64,000 nucleotides of DNA from Aquitalea aquatica (GCF_013911085.1 NZ_JACERN010000023.1:62001-126000), one strand, 5' to 3'; counted from the first letter of the stretch, positions 35,538 through 45,216 are shown. The notes: generated by a model from the letters alone, not told the origin. Numbers and translations: made by a program.

Positions 35538-36425
35538 ATGTGGTATGACCTGGCCGCCATCGGTGCGGCAGCTTGCTGGGCGTGGGGTGGCATTCTCGGT
35601 GCTGGCCCTTCACGCCATTTCGGCCCCTTTGCCTTTACCCGCTTGCGTTTGAGCCTGCTTACCGTACTGCTGGGCGGCATCAGCCTGCTTTCCGGAGGCT
35701 GGCACAGCATCAATGCCAGCAATCTGTGGCCGGCCTTGCTGTCCGGCCTGACCGGCATTTTCCTGGGCGACACCATTTATTTTTCCGCGATGAACCGGCT
35801 GGGGCCACGCCGTGCCGGCCTGTTGTTTGCCACACATTCGGTATTTTCCGTGGTGCTGGGCATCTTGTTCCTGCAGGAAAAACTCAGCCTGCCAGCCTTT
35901 GTTGGCAGCAGCATGGTGTTTGGCGGCGTGTTGCTGGCCGTGGCCTTTGGCCGGCGTAGCGCAGATGCCCATGCCTGGGAGCATCCGGCCCATCTGAAGG
36001 CCGGCGTGTTGCTGGGCATGCTGGCCGCCCTGTGCCAGGCCATGGGGACATTCTTTGCCAAGCCGGCCATTGCCGCCGGACTGGAGCCAGTCACCGCCTC
36101 GGCCCTGCGCATGGGTATTGCCTGTGCCGCGCACTATCTTTTGTTGCTGGGCGGCCTGTCTCTGGCGAGGAGCCGTGGCGCTTATACCCCGCGCATGCTG
36201 GGGCAGACGGCGCTCAATGGCCTGGTGGCGCTGGGTCTGGGCATGACGCTGATCATGCTGGCCTTGCAGCATGCCAATGTGGCCACGGTGGGCATGTTGT
36301 CGGCGCTCAGTCCGGTGCTGATCCTGCCCATGTTGTGGCTGGTGCAGAAACAGCCACCACCGCTGATTGCCTGGCTGGGGGCCCTGCTCAGCTGTGCCGG
36401 AACGGCGCTGATCGTGTTGCGCTGA
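35538..36425 (+). CDS. EamA/DMT family transporter
   Basis: A 295-residue inner-membrane protein with about ten hydrophobic helices in two EamA halves (DLAAIGAAACWAWGGILGAG; GVLLGMLAALCQAMGTFFAK). Conserved SALRMGIACAAHYLLLLGG and LSPVLILPMLWLVQKQPP. Exporter of unknown metabolite. Independent of the preceding GFA gene by 59 bases. Confidence 0.88.
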   Translation: MWYDLAAIGAAACWAWGGILGAGPSRHFGPFAFTRLRLSLLTVLLGGISLLSGGWHSINASNLWPALLSGLTGIFLGDTIYFSAMNRLGPRRAGLLFATHSVFSVVLGILFLQEKLSLPAFVGSSMVFGGVLLAVAFGRRSADAHAWEHPAHLKAGVLLGMLAALCQAMGTFFAKPAIAAGLEPVTASALRMGIACAAHYLLLLGGLSLARSRGAYTPRMLGQTALNGLVALGLGMTLIMLALQHANVATVGMLSALSPVLILPMLWLVQKQPPPLIAWLGALLSCAGTALIVLR

Positions 36426-36553
36426 AATTTACCTGCCCGCCAATACCAGCAACAGAAGGGGCAGGGTATGATGAGGGGGCTGGCCGCAATGCCAGCCCTG
36501 TTTACTGATGGCAATGGCGCGGTGCCGTTGCCCGCACGCATGACGGATCGCCG

Positions 36554-37138
36554 ATGATTTCCCATATCCAGTCCAGCCTGACTGAAGCGCAAACTGCTTT
36601 GAACAATCTGCTGGCCAATCCCCAGGCACTGGCCAGCATCGAAGCGGCCGCGCAGCAACTGATAACCAGCCTTGCTGCCGGTGGTCGTATCTTCTCCTGC
36701 GGCAATGGTGGCTCCATGTGCGACGCCATGCATTTTGCCGAAGAGCTGACCGGCCGCTACCGCAACAACCGCCGCGGCATGGCGGCCATCGCCATTTCCG
36801 ACCCCAGCCACATGAGCTGCGTGGCCAACGACTTCGGCTACGAGCATGTGTTTTCGCGCTATCTGGAAAGCCATGGCCGTGCCGGCGACGTGCTGATCGG
36901 CATCAGCACCAGCGGTAACAGCCAGACCATTGTCAATGCGGCGACGGTGGCGCGTGAGCTGGGCATGAAGGTGATTATCCTCACCGGCCGTACCGCCACC
37001 CGGCTGGAGCCGTTGGCGGATGTCTACGTCAACACCCCGGGCGGCCAGTATGCCGACCGCGTGCAGGAACTGCACATCAAGGTGCTGCATATCCTGATCG
37101 AGCTGGTAGAGCGGCATTTCTGCCCGGAAAACTACTGA
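36554..37138 (+). CDS. gmhA: Phosphoheptose isomerase (sedoheptulose 7-phosphate isomerase)
   Basis: First step of ADP-heptose synthesis for lipopolysaccharide inner core. The 194-residue SIS-domain protein has [60 protein letters not shown] and a C-terminal [17 protein letters not shown], all typical. It acts as a tetramer in the cytosol. The ribosome binding site before the ATG is weak. Closed by a terminator that also serves the convergent phosphatase gene. Confidence 0.94.
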   Translation: MISHIQSSLTEAQTALNNLLANPQALASIEAAAQQLITSLAAGGRIFSCGNGGSMCDAMHFAEELTGRYRNNRRGMAAIAISDPSHMSCVANDFGYEHVFSRYLESHGRAGDVLIGISTSGNSQTIVNAATVARELGMKVIILTGRTATRLEPLADVYVNTPGGQYADRVQELHIKVLHILIELVERHFCPENY

Positions 37139-37162
37139 TTTTTGTGTGATGCATCTGAATGA

Positions 37163-37185
37163 AAAACGGCCCCCATGGGGCCGTT
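37163..37185. terminator. Bidirectional terminator between gmhA and the inositol phosphatase family gene
   Basis: Stem AAACGGCCCC / GGGGCCGTTT with a short loop, T-rich on both strands. Confidence 0.75.
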
Positions 37186-37207
37186 TGCTTTGCGGGCATG
37201 CCTGTGT

Positions 37208-37999
37208 CTACTGGTTGGCGCGCACCCAGCGGTACCAGTGGCCGTACAGTTCCGGGTCGATGGCGGCAATCACCGAACGCTTCCACACCATATCGCTCCA
37301 GTAGTCATCCGTGTTCAGGCTGGCCAGCCGGCCGCCGGCTTCTTCCAGGATGACCGCGCCGGCGGCGTAGTCCCACAAGCGCTGGCCGCCGTGCAGGTAG
37401 AGGTCGTAACGGCCGGCTGCCAGAAAGCACCAGTCCAGCGTACTGGAGCCCATGCTGCGCTGGCTGCCAAAGGGGGCGACGCTGCTCATGCGGGCGGCCA
37501 GCTTGCCGGAACGCAGGTATTTCACTTCCACGGCGGCAATGGCGTCACCCATGCTGTTACGGGTGGTTTTCAGCGGCAGGCGTCGGCCGTTGAGCCAGGC
37601 TCCCTGGCCACGGCGGGCATAGAACATTTCGTCGGACACCGGGTTGTAGATCACCCCCAGTTCGCTGACGCCACGCACCATCAGCGCTACGGAAATGGCA
37701 AAGTAGGGCAGGCCGTTGACGAAATTGGTGGTGCCATCGATAGGGTCCACCACCCACAGGCCGTCAGGATTGCCCTGCCATAATGCGTCCTGTTCTTCAC
37801 GCGTCATTTCCTCGCCCAGTACCGGGTGGGGCAGCACGACCGGCAGCTTTTCTCCCAGTGCCTGCTGGCAGGCCATGTCGGCCTCGGTGAACAGCGAGCC
37901 GTCGTCCTTGCGTGTTTTACCCACACGCAAAAAGCGCGGCATCACCTCCTGGCGCGCCACGTCACGGACAACCTGCATCACCTGTTCAACCACCTGCAT
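37208..37999 (-). CDS. Inositol monophosphatase family protein
   Basis: A 263-residue Mg-dependent phosphatase. The metal and active-site motif DPIDGTTNFVNGLPYFAISV, preceded by LGEEMT (Glu ligand), and the C-terminal LWDYAAGAVILEEAGGRL are present. Bacterial members include SuhB and histidinol phosphatase-like enzymes; this sequence is not clearly SuhB, so substrate is left open. CCAGGAGAACACA precedes the ATG. Confidence 0.9.
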   Translation of the reverse strand: MQVVEQVMQVVRDVARQEVMPRFLRVGKTRKDDGSLFTEADMACQQALGEKLPVVLPHPVLGEEMTREEQDALWQGNPDGLWVVDPIDGTTNFVNGLPYFAISVALMVRGVSELGVIYNPVSDEMFYARRGQGAWLNGRRLPLKTTRNSMGDAIAAVEVKYLRSGKLAARMSSVAPFGSQRSMGSSTLDWCFLAAGRYDLYLHGGQRLWDYAAGAVILEEAGGRLASLNTDDYWSDMVWKRSVIAAIDPELYGHWYRWVRANQ

Positions 38000-38309
38000 T
38001 GTGTTCTCCTGGGTATTCTGCTGGCCCGGCTACCCCGGTGGCTGGCAGAAACGACAGCCACGGCCATTTGGCCGGCTCTGTCTGTAAGGTAGACTGCATG
38101 GCCGCCGGCAACACTGCCTGCGGCAAGATTGTCGTCTTGTCCAAGCTGTTTAGCAGAATTGGCAAGACGATGCTGAAGCAAGTGACGCAGCCCGAAGCAA
38201 TGACGGCGCAGCATATATGCCGTCATTTCTGCCACTTGCTAAAGATGGGTTGTTGCAACTGCAGCAAACAAAGCAAAATACCGTTATCACCACGGACTTT
38301 CAATACGCC
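38000..38309. other. 310-base gap upstream of rsmE
   Basis: Between divergent genes. It holds the inverted repeat TGACGGC (38201-38207) / GCCGTCA (38219-38225), about 85 bases before rsmE, and otherwise nothing I can assign. No coding frame with a ribosome binding site. Confidence 0.4.
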
Positions 38310-39038
38310 ATGCCAAGGTTTTTTATCGAAACACCGCTGGCGGCGGGGCAAACCCTGTCGCTGCCTGATGCTGTCGTGCGCCATATCCAGGTGCTGCGCC
38401 TGAAGGAAGGCGACAGCCTGACCCTGTTCAACGGGCAGGGGGGCGAATATCAGGCCAGCCTGTTAGCCGTGCAAAAACGCTCGGCCGAATGCCAGATCAG
38501 CCAGTTTGACGACATCAGCCGCGAGTCACCGGTATGGCTGGGGCTGGCGCAGGCCATTTCCAGCGGCGACCGCATGGAGTTCACCCTGCAAAAGGGCGTG
38601 GAGATGGGCGTGTCGCTGTTTCAGCCGATTGCGGCCGAACGCTCGGTGGTGAAGCTGTCCGGCGACCGTGCCGACAAGCGGGTGCAGCGCTGGCAGGAAA
38701 TCGTGCAGTCGGCTTGCGAGCAGTGCGGTCGCAATACCCTGCCGCAGGTGTTGCCCATTCTCAGCCTCAATGAATGGCTGCAGCAGCAGCCGGATGCCGA
38801 TGCCCGGCTGATCCTGTCGCCGCTGGGCAGCCGGAAACTGGCCGATATCGCCAGCGCACCAAAGCGTGCCTGGCTGATGGCGGGGCCAGAGGGTGGTTAT
38901 TCCGCGCGCGAGGAGGCTGCTGCGCTGGACGCGGGCTGGACGCCGCTAAAGCTCGGGCCGCGCATTCTGCGTACTGAAACAGCTGCATTGGCGGCTGTGG
39001 CGGCAGTACAGGCGGTGTGGGGGGATTACTGTATCTGA
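38310..39038 (+). CDS. rsmE: 16S rRNA (uracil1498-N3)-methyltransferase
   Basis: Methylates U1498 of 16S rRNA. The 242-residue SPOUT-class protein has MPRFFIETPLAAGQTLSLPD (PUA-like N-domain), QKGVEMGVSLFQPIAAERSV, and the knot motifs LMAGPEGGYSAREEAAALDA and LGPRILRTETAALAAVAAVQ. ATG 38310 gives the conserved start; the ribosome binding site is poor. Confidence 0.94.
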   Translation: MPRFFIETPLAAGQTLSLPDAVVRHIQVLRLKEGDSLTLFNGQGGEYQASLLAVQKRSAECQISQFDDISRESPVWLGLAQAISSGDRMEFTLQKGVEMGVSLFQPIAAERSVVKLSGDRADKRVQRWQEIVQSACEQCGRNTLPQVLPILSLNEWLQQQPDADARLILSPLGSRKLADIASAPKRAWLMAGPEGGYSAREEAAALDAGWTPLKLGPRILRTETAALAAVAAVQAVWGDYCI

Positions 39039-39416
39039 GTTCTGCCTGTCCGTACTCAGCGCCAGTCAGAGCAAGCCTTTGAGCCGCTTCGCGGTGATGT
39101 TTACATGGCGGGGCTGCCCGCCGAGCAGGCAGGGGAGCTGCCTCGCCAGCTCCCCTGCACCCCTAGGCGACCCCGGGTTGTGCGAAACCCCCGTCTGCTG
39201 TGGGCCGGGCAAGGCGCCGCCGAACTCGCCATTCGCTAGCGTCGAATAGCTCAGACATGGCGGCGGCTTAAAACCTTGCCCAACCCACCCTAGACGGCGC
39301 GCGCCACGGGGAGTGGGGCGGCGTCGTGGCAGTCACTGCTCCTGGTTACTGATTGGTGAAGCAACAAAAAGCCCGGCAGTACCGGGCTGGATGTATCGGG
39401 CAGAGCGCTACCTTGC
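39039..39416. other. Unexplained 378-base segment with a long hairpin and a minus-strand open frame
   Basis: A GC-rich stretch with a 12-bp perfect stem GCAGGGGAGCTG / CAGCTCCCCTGC (39129-39158) and no T-tract. On the minus strand a frame reading ...PPPCLSYSTLANGEFGGALP... to NITAKRLKGLL ends at 39066 with a TGA; it is open for about 80 codons but has no good start. Its amino acid composition is protein-like, so it may be the tail of a degraded gene or a repeated element fragment. Not identified. Confidence 0.4.
39364..39388 (-). terminator. Terminator after the zinc-ribbon hypothetical gene
   Basis: On the minus strand, stem AGCCCGG / CCGGGCT with loop TACTG, then TTTTG. Confidence 0.8.
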
Positions 39417-39992
39417 TCAAGCCGTAGTGGTGATTTCCTGCTGACGGTAAATCAGCTTGCCTGCCAGCAGCACTTCCTGCTCACCCAGAACAAACTGCCC
39501 CGGCGGTGCTGCACGTTCAAACACGAAGCGCCGGTCCTGGTATTCGATCCAGGCACTGATCGGCTGGTCCTGAAAGCGGCCAAGAATCTCTGGCGAGCGT
39601 GCTGCTACCTCGGCATCCGTCAGCAGAATGCCCTGCTGTGCCGGGGCGGTGTTTTCTTCCTGTACTTCCCAGTTGGCCTGGGCGACCGGCTGTGGCGTGT
39701 TGCGGGTGGCCATTTGCAGCCACATGCGATAGACCCACAAGGGCAGCAGTACGCGGTGCACCCGCTTGTCGTCGGTGATGACGCAGGCAATGGGGAAGCG
39801 GTGCTGACAGGCAGGGCAGGTACCCTGGGCTGCTAGAAACAGCTTGTCCTGCTGCAGGCTGGCCAGGCCGGCCATGTGTTCGCAACCCACCATGGCATGG
39901 CAGTGCGGGCAATGCTTGCCAAAGCGGCGTACCCGGTTGCCATTGGGAAAGGTTACCGGGAGATAACTGGAAATCGTGTTCTGTCTGGCCAT
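39417..39992 (-). CDS. Hypothetical protein with N-terminal zinc ribbon
   Basis: A 191-residue cytosolic protein. Two CXXC pairs, HCPHCHAMVGCEHM near residue 27 and GTCPACQHRFPIAC near residue 57, form a likely zinc ribbon. The rest (LPLWVYRMWLQMATRNTPQP, then QPISAWIEYQDRRFVFERAA and QEVLLAGKLIYRQQE) has no family I recognise. No signal peptide. It has its own terminator. Function unknown. Confidence 0.72.
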   Translation of the reverse strand: MARQNTISSYLPVTFPNGNRVRRFGKHCPHCHAMVGCEHMAGLASLQQDKLFLAAQGTCPACQHRFPIACVITDDKRVHRVLLPLWVYRMWLQMATRNTPQPVAQANWEVQEENTAPAQQGILLTDAEVAARSPEILGRFQDQPISAWIEYQDRRFVFERAAPPGQFVLGEQEVLLAGKLIYRQQEITTTA

Positions 39993-40096
39993 TTACAAGC
40001 TGTCCACTGCGACGCCGTGCTGGCGGGATGGCGTGCAGTATACCCTGTCCGCCAGGGTGGCGGACAGGCAAGGGCCGCTGATCATGCGCGGGCTGC

Positions 40097-40942
40097 TCAC
40101 GCCAGGCTCAGCCGGCAGCACAGGCTGTGGCTGGCCCCAGCAGCCAGCAGGCGGCTGTCTTCGCCAGCATTGGCCGCTTCGATGCAGACAAAATCCTGCC
40201 AGCCGTCATCCGGCAGGTCGGCAAGGCTTGCTGCCTTGTCCTGCCACGGGTTCCATACCACCACGCTGGCCGATCCGCTGCGGCTGATGCGCAGGCGGCG
40301 TTGCCATTGCGGGTCTTCCAGCAGCACATCGTCTTCGCTGTAGACGATGGCATCGAACTCGCCTTGCAATTGCAGCGGCTGCGGCGGCAGCCGGCTGTAA
40401 CGACGGCCGACCTTGTCTTCGCACACCGCCTCTTCCAGCCCGTGCAGGCGGATACGCCGGCTGTCGCTGACCGCCAGATAGCTGTGCAGGGCCGCGCTGA
40501 AGCTTTGCTCCTGCGCGCTGTCGTTGCGGGTGTGCAGGCTGATGTCGATGTGCTCGGACAGGGTGTACTCCAGGACGACACTCAGGCCCTGCCAGTCTGG
40601 CCCCTGCAGTTTCACGTGAAACGCATCGCCTTCGCGCAGCACGGCCAGCAAGTTCCAGTTTTGCTGTCTGGCCACGCCATGGGCCGGGGCTGTGCCATCC
40701 ATGGGGTGCGGGCCAAACCACGGCCAGCACACGGGCACGCCGCCTCGAATGGCACGGCCGGGCTGCAATACGGCTTGCGGCGACATATATAACCAGGGTT
40801 GCTGACCATAGGGTTGGAATGCCAGCAACTGGCCACCCAGCAAGGACAGGGTGGCGCTGCAGCTACCGCTGTCCAGTTGCAGCAGGGTGACATCGTTGCC
40901 CAGGGCTATCAGCCGGGCGCCGGAAGGCAGGTTCATGGCCAT
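40097..40942 (-). CDS. D-hexose-6-phosphate mutarotase (YeaD-type aldose epimerase fold)
   Basis: Interconverts alpha and beta anomers of hexose 6-phosphates. The 281-residue protein shows the YeaD pattern: WLYMSPQAVLQPGRAIRGG, VPVCWPWFGPHPMDGTAPAH (catalytic His region), FSAALHSYLAVSD and VWNPWQDKAASLADLPDDGW, and EAANA near the C-terminus. ATG 40942 or 40936 are equally possible. The open frame runs further upstream but through the hutC promoter side. A parS-like site is embedded at 40609-40622. Confidence 0.9.
   Translation of the reverse strand: MAMNLPSGARLIALGNDVTLLQLDSGSCSATLSLLGGQLLAFQPYGQQPWLYMSPQAVLQPGRAIRGGVPVCWPWFGPHPMDGTAPAHGVARQQNWNLLAVLREGDAFHVKLQGPDWQGLSVVLEYTLSEHIDISLHTRNDSAQEQSFSAALHSYLAVSDSRRIRLHGLEEAVCEDKVGRRYSRLPPQPLQLQGEFDAIVYSEDDVLLEDPQWQRRLRISRSGSASVVVWNPWQDKAASLADLPDDGWQDFVCIEAANAGEDSRLLAAGASHSLCCRLSLA
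40609..40622. other. parS-like ParB binding site 4
   Basis: GTTTCACGTGAAAC, perfect palindrome, flanks A...G. Inside the mutarotase gene, where it reads FHVK. Confidence 0.8.
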
Positions 40943-41136
40943 GTGGCTTCTCGTTGGCAGGAAAATGGGATGATCATAGCGCAATGGTGGGCCTTGATCT
41001 GTGGCTGAGGGTAAGCAACGCAGGGCAATGCTCTGGTCAGGGCGGTGGGAACAGGGCATGCTAGCGCACGGTGGTCTGCGCTGGATCAGTCTTTGCCCTG
41101 CCGCCGCAGTCTAGAATTCATCATCCCCCCGACTTC

Positions 41137-41865
41137 ATGGAATACAAGGTGTCTGCCACAGCTCAACCGCGCTATCTGCGCATCAAGGAATACATTCTGG
41201 AAGGCATTCGCAAGAAGGAATTCCTGCCGGGTAACAAGATACCGCCGGAACTGGAGCTGGCCAGACAGTTTTCCGTGTCGCGCATGACGGTGAACAAGGC
41301 GGTACGCGATCTGGCCGAAGCTGGCATCCTGCTGCGCTTTGCCGGTGATGGCACTTACGTGGCCGAACGCAAGGCGGAATCGCCGCTGCTGGACATCAAC
41401 AATATCGCCGCGGAAGTGGAGGCGCGTGGCCATACCCACACGGCCGACGTACATCAGCTGGAAACCATCTCTGCCGGCGAGGAAATTGCCCTGCAACTGG
41501 GAGTAAAGGTGGGCACACCAGTGTTCCATTCGATTCTGGTGCACCGCGAAGACGGCCTGCCCATCCAGCTGGAAGACCGTTACGTCAATCCGGCCTGGGC
41601 ACCGGACTATATCCTGCAGGACTTCAGCCGGCGCACGCCCAATGAATACCTGATGGAGAGCTGCCCGCTGACCGATATCGAACACACGGTCGAGGCAGTG
41701 TTGCCGGATGCGCGCGAACTGGCCATGCTGGGCATCACCGCCAGTGAACCCTGCCTGCTGGTGCTGCGGCGCACCTGGTCTTACAAGAATCTGGTCACGT
41801 TTGCCCGGCTGGTCCATCCTGGCGGCCGCTACAAGCTGCGCTCGCAAAGCCGGGTCAAGAAATAA
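41137..41865 (+). CDS. hutC: Histidine utilization repressor HutC
   Basis: GntR-family repressor that senses urocanate and represses hut genes. N-terminal winged helix: RYLRIKEYILEGIRKKEFLP, PPELELARQFSVSRMTVNKA, then RDLAEAGILLRFAGDGTYVA; from about residue 85 the UTRA effector domain (HREDGLPIQLEDRYVNPAWA; TDIEHTVEAVLPDARELAML). The 242-residue length is normal. It is upstream of uppP, which separates it from hutIGUH; no operator palindrome is visible before hutC itself. Confidence 0.93.
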   Translation: MEYKVSATAQPRYLRIKEYILEGIRKKEFLPGNKIPPELELARQFSVSRMTVNKAVRDLAEAGILLRFAGDGTYVAERKAESPLLDINNIAAEVEARGHTHTADVHQLETISAGEEIALQLGVKVGTPVFHSILVHREDGLPIQLEDRYVNPAWAPDYILQDFSRRTPNEYLMESCPLTDIEHTVEAVLPDARELAMLGITASEPCLLVLRRTWSYKNLVTFARLVHPGGRYKLRSQSRVKK

Positions 41866-42008
41866 ACTGCCGGTGTCGCCGGCCAGCCCGCTGGCTTGCA
41901 CGGCATTGCGCCGGCCCGGTGCCGTGATTCTGTCATCCAGTTCGGCTATGCTGTCAGCGCATCCCGACACTCCGAATTTTCCCAACCACCAACACCGACT
42001 AAAACATC

Positions 42009-42833
42009 ATGGACACCCTGCTTCTGCTCAAGGCGGCCATCCTCGGCATCGTCGAGGGGCTGACCGAGTTTCTGCCCATTTCCTCCACCGGCCACCTGAT
42101 CCTGGCCGGTGAGTTGCTCAAGTTCAACGACGAGCGCGGCAAGCTGTTCGAAATCGTCATCCAGTCCGGCGCCATCCTGGCGGTGATCTGGGAATACCGT
42201 GCCCGCATCACTGCCGTGCTGGCCGGAGCCAGACATGACCGGGCCGCACAGCGCTTCCTCCTCAACCTGGCCATTGCCTTCTGTCCGGCGGCAGCCCTGG
42301 GCTTTCTGTTCAGCAAGGCCATCAAGGCCCATCTGTTCAATGCGCCGGTGGTGGCCAGCATGTTCATCATCGGTGCGCTGGTCATCATGTGGGCCGAGCG
42401 CCGCCAGCACAGCATCCGCGTACAGACAGTAGAAGAAATGACGCCGCTGGATGCGCTGAAGGTGGGTTGTGCCCAGGCTTTCGCTCTGGTGCCGGGCACT
42501 TCACGCTCCGGTGCCACCATTATCGGCGGCATGCTGTTCGGCCTGTCGCGCAAGGCAGCCACCGAGTTCTCCTTCTTCCTGGCCATTCCCACGCTGATCA
42601 TCGCCTCGTTGTATTCCCTCTATAAAGACCGGGCACTGCTGGTTGCCGATGATCTGGGTATCTGGGCGGTGGGTCTGCTGTTTTCCTTTATCTCAGCCTT
42701 TTTCTGCGTGCGCTGGCTGCTACGCTTCATTTCCAGCCACAGCTTCATGGTGTTTGCCTGGTACCGCATCGTGTTCGGCATCATTGTGTTGCTGACCTGG
42801 CATTACGGTTGGGTGAACTGGGTGGATAGCTGA
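42009..42833 (+). CDS. uppP: Undecaprenyl-diphosphate phosphatase
   Basis: Recycles the undecaprenyl carrier for peptidoglycan and glycans and gives bacitracin resistance. The 274-residue inner-membrane protein has both BacA motifs: [17 protein letters not shown] near the N-terminus and [15 protein letters not shown] about residue 165, and eight or so hydrophobic helices. It has its own terminator and is unrelated to the flanking hut genes; its presence between hutC and hutI is positional only. Confidence 0.96.
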   Translation: MDTLLLLKAAILGIVEGLTEFLPISSTGHLILAGELLKFNDERGKLFEIVIQSGAILAVIWEYRARITAVLAGARHDRAAQRFLLNLAIAFCPAAALGFLFSKAIKAHLFNAPVVASMFIIGALVIMWAERRQHSIRVQTVEEMTPLDALKVGCAQAFALVPGTSRSGATIIGGMLFGLSRKAATEFSFFLAIPTLIIASLYSLYKDRALLVADDLGIWAVGLLFSFISAFFCVRWLLRFISSHSFMVFAWYRIVFGIIVLLTWHYGWVNWVDS

Positions 42834-42887
42834 TTCACACCGCTGCCAACAATTGACTATACAAATACTGTTGGATTTATGATGCAC

Positions 42888-42917
42888 AAAGGGAGCCGCT
42901 GGCTCCCTTTTTTATTT
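42888..42917 (+). terminator. Terminator after uppP
   Basis: Stem AAAGGGAGCC / GGCTCCCTTT with GCT loop and TTTATTTTTT. Confidence 0.9.
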
Positions 42918-42982
42918 TTTCAAATCATTGAATTTATTGATTATTTGCATGATATTTATCTGAGTGATGCTTAAGGTTGTTG

Positions 42983-43022
42983 TTGACATGACTTCGTATA
43001 CGGTTTATTTGTATATACAAAT
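42983..43022 (+). promoter_or_regulatory. hut promoter with HutC operator
   Basis: TTGACA (42983-42988), 17 bases, then TATTTG as a -10. The perfect 16-bp palindrome ATTTGTATATACAAAT (43007-43022) overlaps the -10 and start region. Its core GTATATAC fits the HutC-subfamily consensus GTNTANAC. Binding would block hutIGUH transcription until urocanate accumulates. Confidence 0.82.
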
Positions 43023-43033
43023 CAGGAGCAGAC

Positions 43034-44284
43034 ATGACCCCCACTCACGATAGCCCGCGCAGCCTGTGGCTCAATGCCCGGCTGGCCACCATGGACACGC
43101 AGCATGCCGCCCCCTATGGCGCCCTGCATGGCCACGCCTTGGTGGTGGAAGCTGGCCGTATTGCCGCCATCCTGCCGCAGCAGCAACTGAACCCGGCCAG
43201 CTTTGATGGCGAGGTGGTGGATGTGGCCGGCCGCTGGATCACCCCCGGCTTCATCGATTGCCACACCCATCTGGTGTATGGCGGCAACCGCGCTGCCGAG
43301 TGGGAAAAGCGGCTGCAAGGTGTGCCTTACCAGCAGATCGCCGCCGAAGGTGGTGGCATTGTCTCCACCGTGCGTGCCACCCGCGAGCTGGACGAGGCAC
43401 AGCTGGCGGCCGCCAGCCTGCCGCGCCTGCAGGCGCTGATGGCCGAAGGGGTGACCACGGTCGAAATGAAATCCGGCTATGGCCTGAACCTGGCAGATGA
43501 GCTGAAGCAGCTGCGCGTGGCCCGGCAACTGGCGGCCAGCCAGCCGGTGGAGGTATCGCCCACCTTGCTGTCCGCCCATGCACTGCCGCCGGAATTTGCC
43601 GGCAATGCGGATGGCTATATCGAGCATGTCATCCGCGACATTCTGCCCGCCGTGGCAGTGGAACAACTGGCCGAGGCGGTGGATGTGTTCTGCGAAGGCG
43701 TGGGTTTTTCCCCGGCGCAAACCCGCCGCGTATTCGAAGCCGCGCAGCAATACGGCCTGCGGGTAAAGGGCCATGTCGAGCAGTTGTCCAATCTGCATGG
43801 TGCAGCGCTGGTGGCCGAATTCGGTGGCTTGTCCGCCGACCATATCGAATACCTGGATGAGGCCGGAGTGGACGCCATGCGCGTGGCCGGCACCGTGGCG
43901 GTGCTGCTGCCCGGCGCATTTTATTTCCTGCGCGAAACACAGAAACCGCCAGTCGAGTTGCTGCGTGCAGCCGGCGTACTGATGGCCGTATCCACCGACC
44001 TTAACCCCGGCACCAGCCCGTTTGCCTCCATCCGGCTGGCGATGAACCAAGCCTGCGTGTTGTTCGGCCTGACCCCGGAAGAGGCCATGGCCGGTACCAC
44101 CCGCCATGCCGCCCAGGCGCTGGGCCGAGGCCACAGCCATGGCCGGCTGGCGGTGGGCTGCATGGCCGACCTGCTGCTGTGGGATATCGATCACCCTGCC
44201 GAAATCGTCTATGGACTCGGCGTCAATCTGCTGGCTGAACGGGTATTCCACGGTCAGCGTCCGCTCAAGGAAAACGCAAGATGA
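43034..44284 (+). CDS. hutI: Imidazolonepropionase
   Basis: Third step of histidine degradation: opens imidazolonepropionate to formiminoglutamate. The 416-residue amidohydrolase-fold enzyme has ITPGFIDCHTHLVYGGNRAA (zinc His residues), EGGGIVSTVRATRELDEAQL, VEMKSGYGLNL, VKGHVEQLSNLHGA and DLNPGTSPFASIRLAMNQAC. AGGAG precedes the ATG. Its stop overlaps the hutG start (ATGA), so the two are coupled. Confidence 0.96.
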   Translation: MTPTHDSPRSLWLNARLATMDTQHAAPYGALHGHALVVEAGRIAAILPQQQLNPASFDGEVVDVAGRWITPGFIDCHTHLVYGGNRAAEWEKRLQGVPYQQIAAEGGGIVSTVRATRELDEAQLAAASLPRLQALMAEGVTTVEMKSGYGLNLADELKQLRVARQLAASQPVEVSPTLLSAHALPPEFAGNADGYIEHVIRDILPAVAVEQLAEAVDVFCEGVGFSPAQTRRVFEAAQQYGLRVKGHVEQLSNLHGAALVAEFGGLSADHIEYLDEAGVDAMRVAGTVAVLLPGAFYFLRETQKPPVELLRAAGVLMAVSTDLNPGTSPFASIRLAMNQACVLFGLTPEEAMAGTTRHAAQALGRGHSHGRLAVGCMADLLLWDIDHPAEIVYGLGVNLLAERVFHGQRPLKENAR

Positions 44285-45216
44285 ACCCGGATATGAAGTT
44301 GTGGAGCGGCCGCATCGATGCCGGCGAAGGCGAACTGGCCCGCCGCTGGCACCAGCTGGCCACGCCGTTTGCCACTGGCCTGCCGGGCGGCATCGGCATT
44401 GTCGGCTTTGCCTGTGATGAAGGCGTGCGGCGCAATCAGGGCCGTGTCGGTGCGGCGGCTGCGCCCGTGGTCATCCGCAAGGCGCTGGCCAATCTGGCCT
44501 GGCATCAGGACCGGCCATTGTGCGATATGGGCGATGTAGCCTGTGCCGATGGCGATCTGGACGCCGCCCACCTGCGGCTGGCTGCTGCAGTGGAACAACT
44601 GGCGCGTGCCGGGCATTTCCCGCTGGTGCTGGGTGGTGGCCACGAAACCGCTTACGGCACCTGGCGCGGCCTTGCCGCAGCGCATCCGGACAAGGTAATC
44701 GGCATCATCAATTTCGATGCCCATTTTGATATCCGCGAGGCGGCCGAGGCCACCTCCGGCACGCCGTTTGCGCAGATTGCCGCCGATTGTAGCAGTGCCG
44801 GCCACCCCTTCCATTACCTGTGCCTGGGGGTGGCCGAGCCATCCAATACCCAGGCGCTGTTTGCCCGCGCCGGGCAGCTGGGCGTGCAGTGGCTGCTGGA
44901 CAGCGCGCTGGGCCAGGCGGGCCTGGCCAATGCGCAGCGTACTGTGCAGGACTTCATCGACCAGGTGGACATCGTCTATCTCACCATCGACCTGGATGTG
45001 CTGCCTGCCAGCGTGATGCCTGCCGTATCCGCCCCTGCCGCCATGGGCGTGGAACTGCCGGTGGTGGAAGCGCTGGTCAGCGCCATTGCCGCCAGCGGCA
45101 AGCTGGCCGGGGCGGACCTGGTAGAGCTGAACCCGCAATTCGATATCGACAGCCACGGCGCGAAGACGGCGGCCCGGCTGGCGTGGAGTATTACCCGTCA
45201 TCTGGCCTCGCAGTAA
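44281..45216 (+). CDS. hutG: Formimidoylglutamase
   Basis: Hydrolyses formiminoglutamate to glutamate and formamide. The 311-residue ureohydrolase has the Mn-binding motifs GGGHETAYGTWRGL, IINFDAHFDIREA and YLTIDLDVLPASVMPAVSAP. Together with hutI, hutU and hutH it makes the complete four-step pathway; no hutF is needed. A long palindromic repeat begins at its stop codon. Confidence 0.95.
   Translation: MNPDMKLWSGRIDAGEGELARRWHQLATPFATGLPGGIGIVGFACDEGVRRNQGRVGAAAAPVVIRKALANLAWHQDRPLCDMGDVACADGDLDAAHLRLAAAVEQLARAGHFPLVLGGGHETAYGTWRGLAAAHPDKVIGIINFDAHFDIREAAEATSGTPFAQIAADCSSAGHPFHYLCLGVAEPSNTQALFARAGQLGVQWLLDSALGQAGLANAQRTVQDFIDQVDIVYLTIDLDVLPASVMPAVSAPAAMGVELPVVEALVSAIAASGKLAGADLVELNPQFDIDSHGAKTAARLAWSITRHLASQ

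Noticed and set aside
42851-42875. Another HutC operator upstream of the uppP terminator (ATACAAATAC)
   Set aside because: Only a half-match to TGTATATACA with no palindrome; likely chance in an AT-rich gap.
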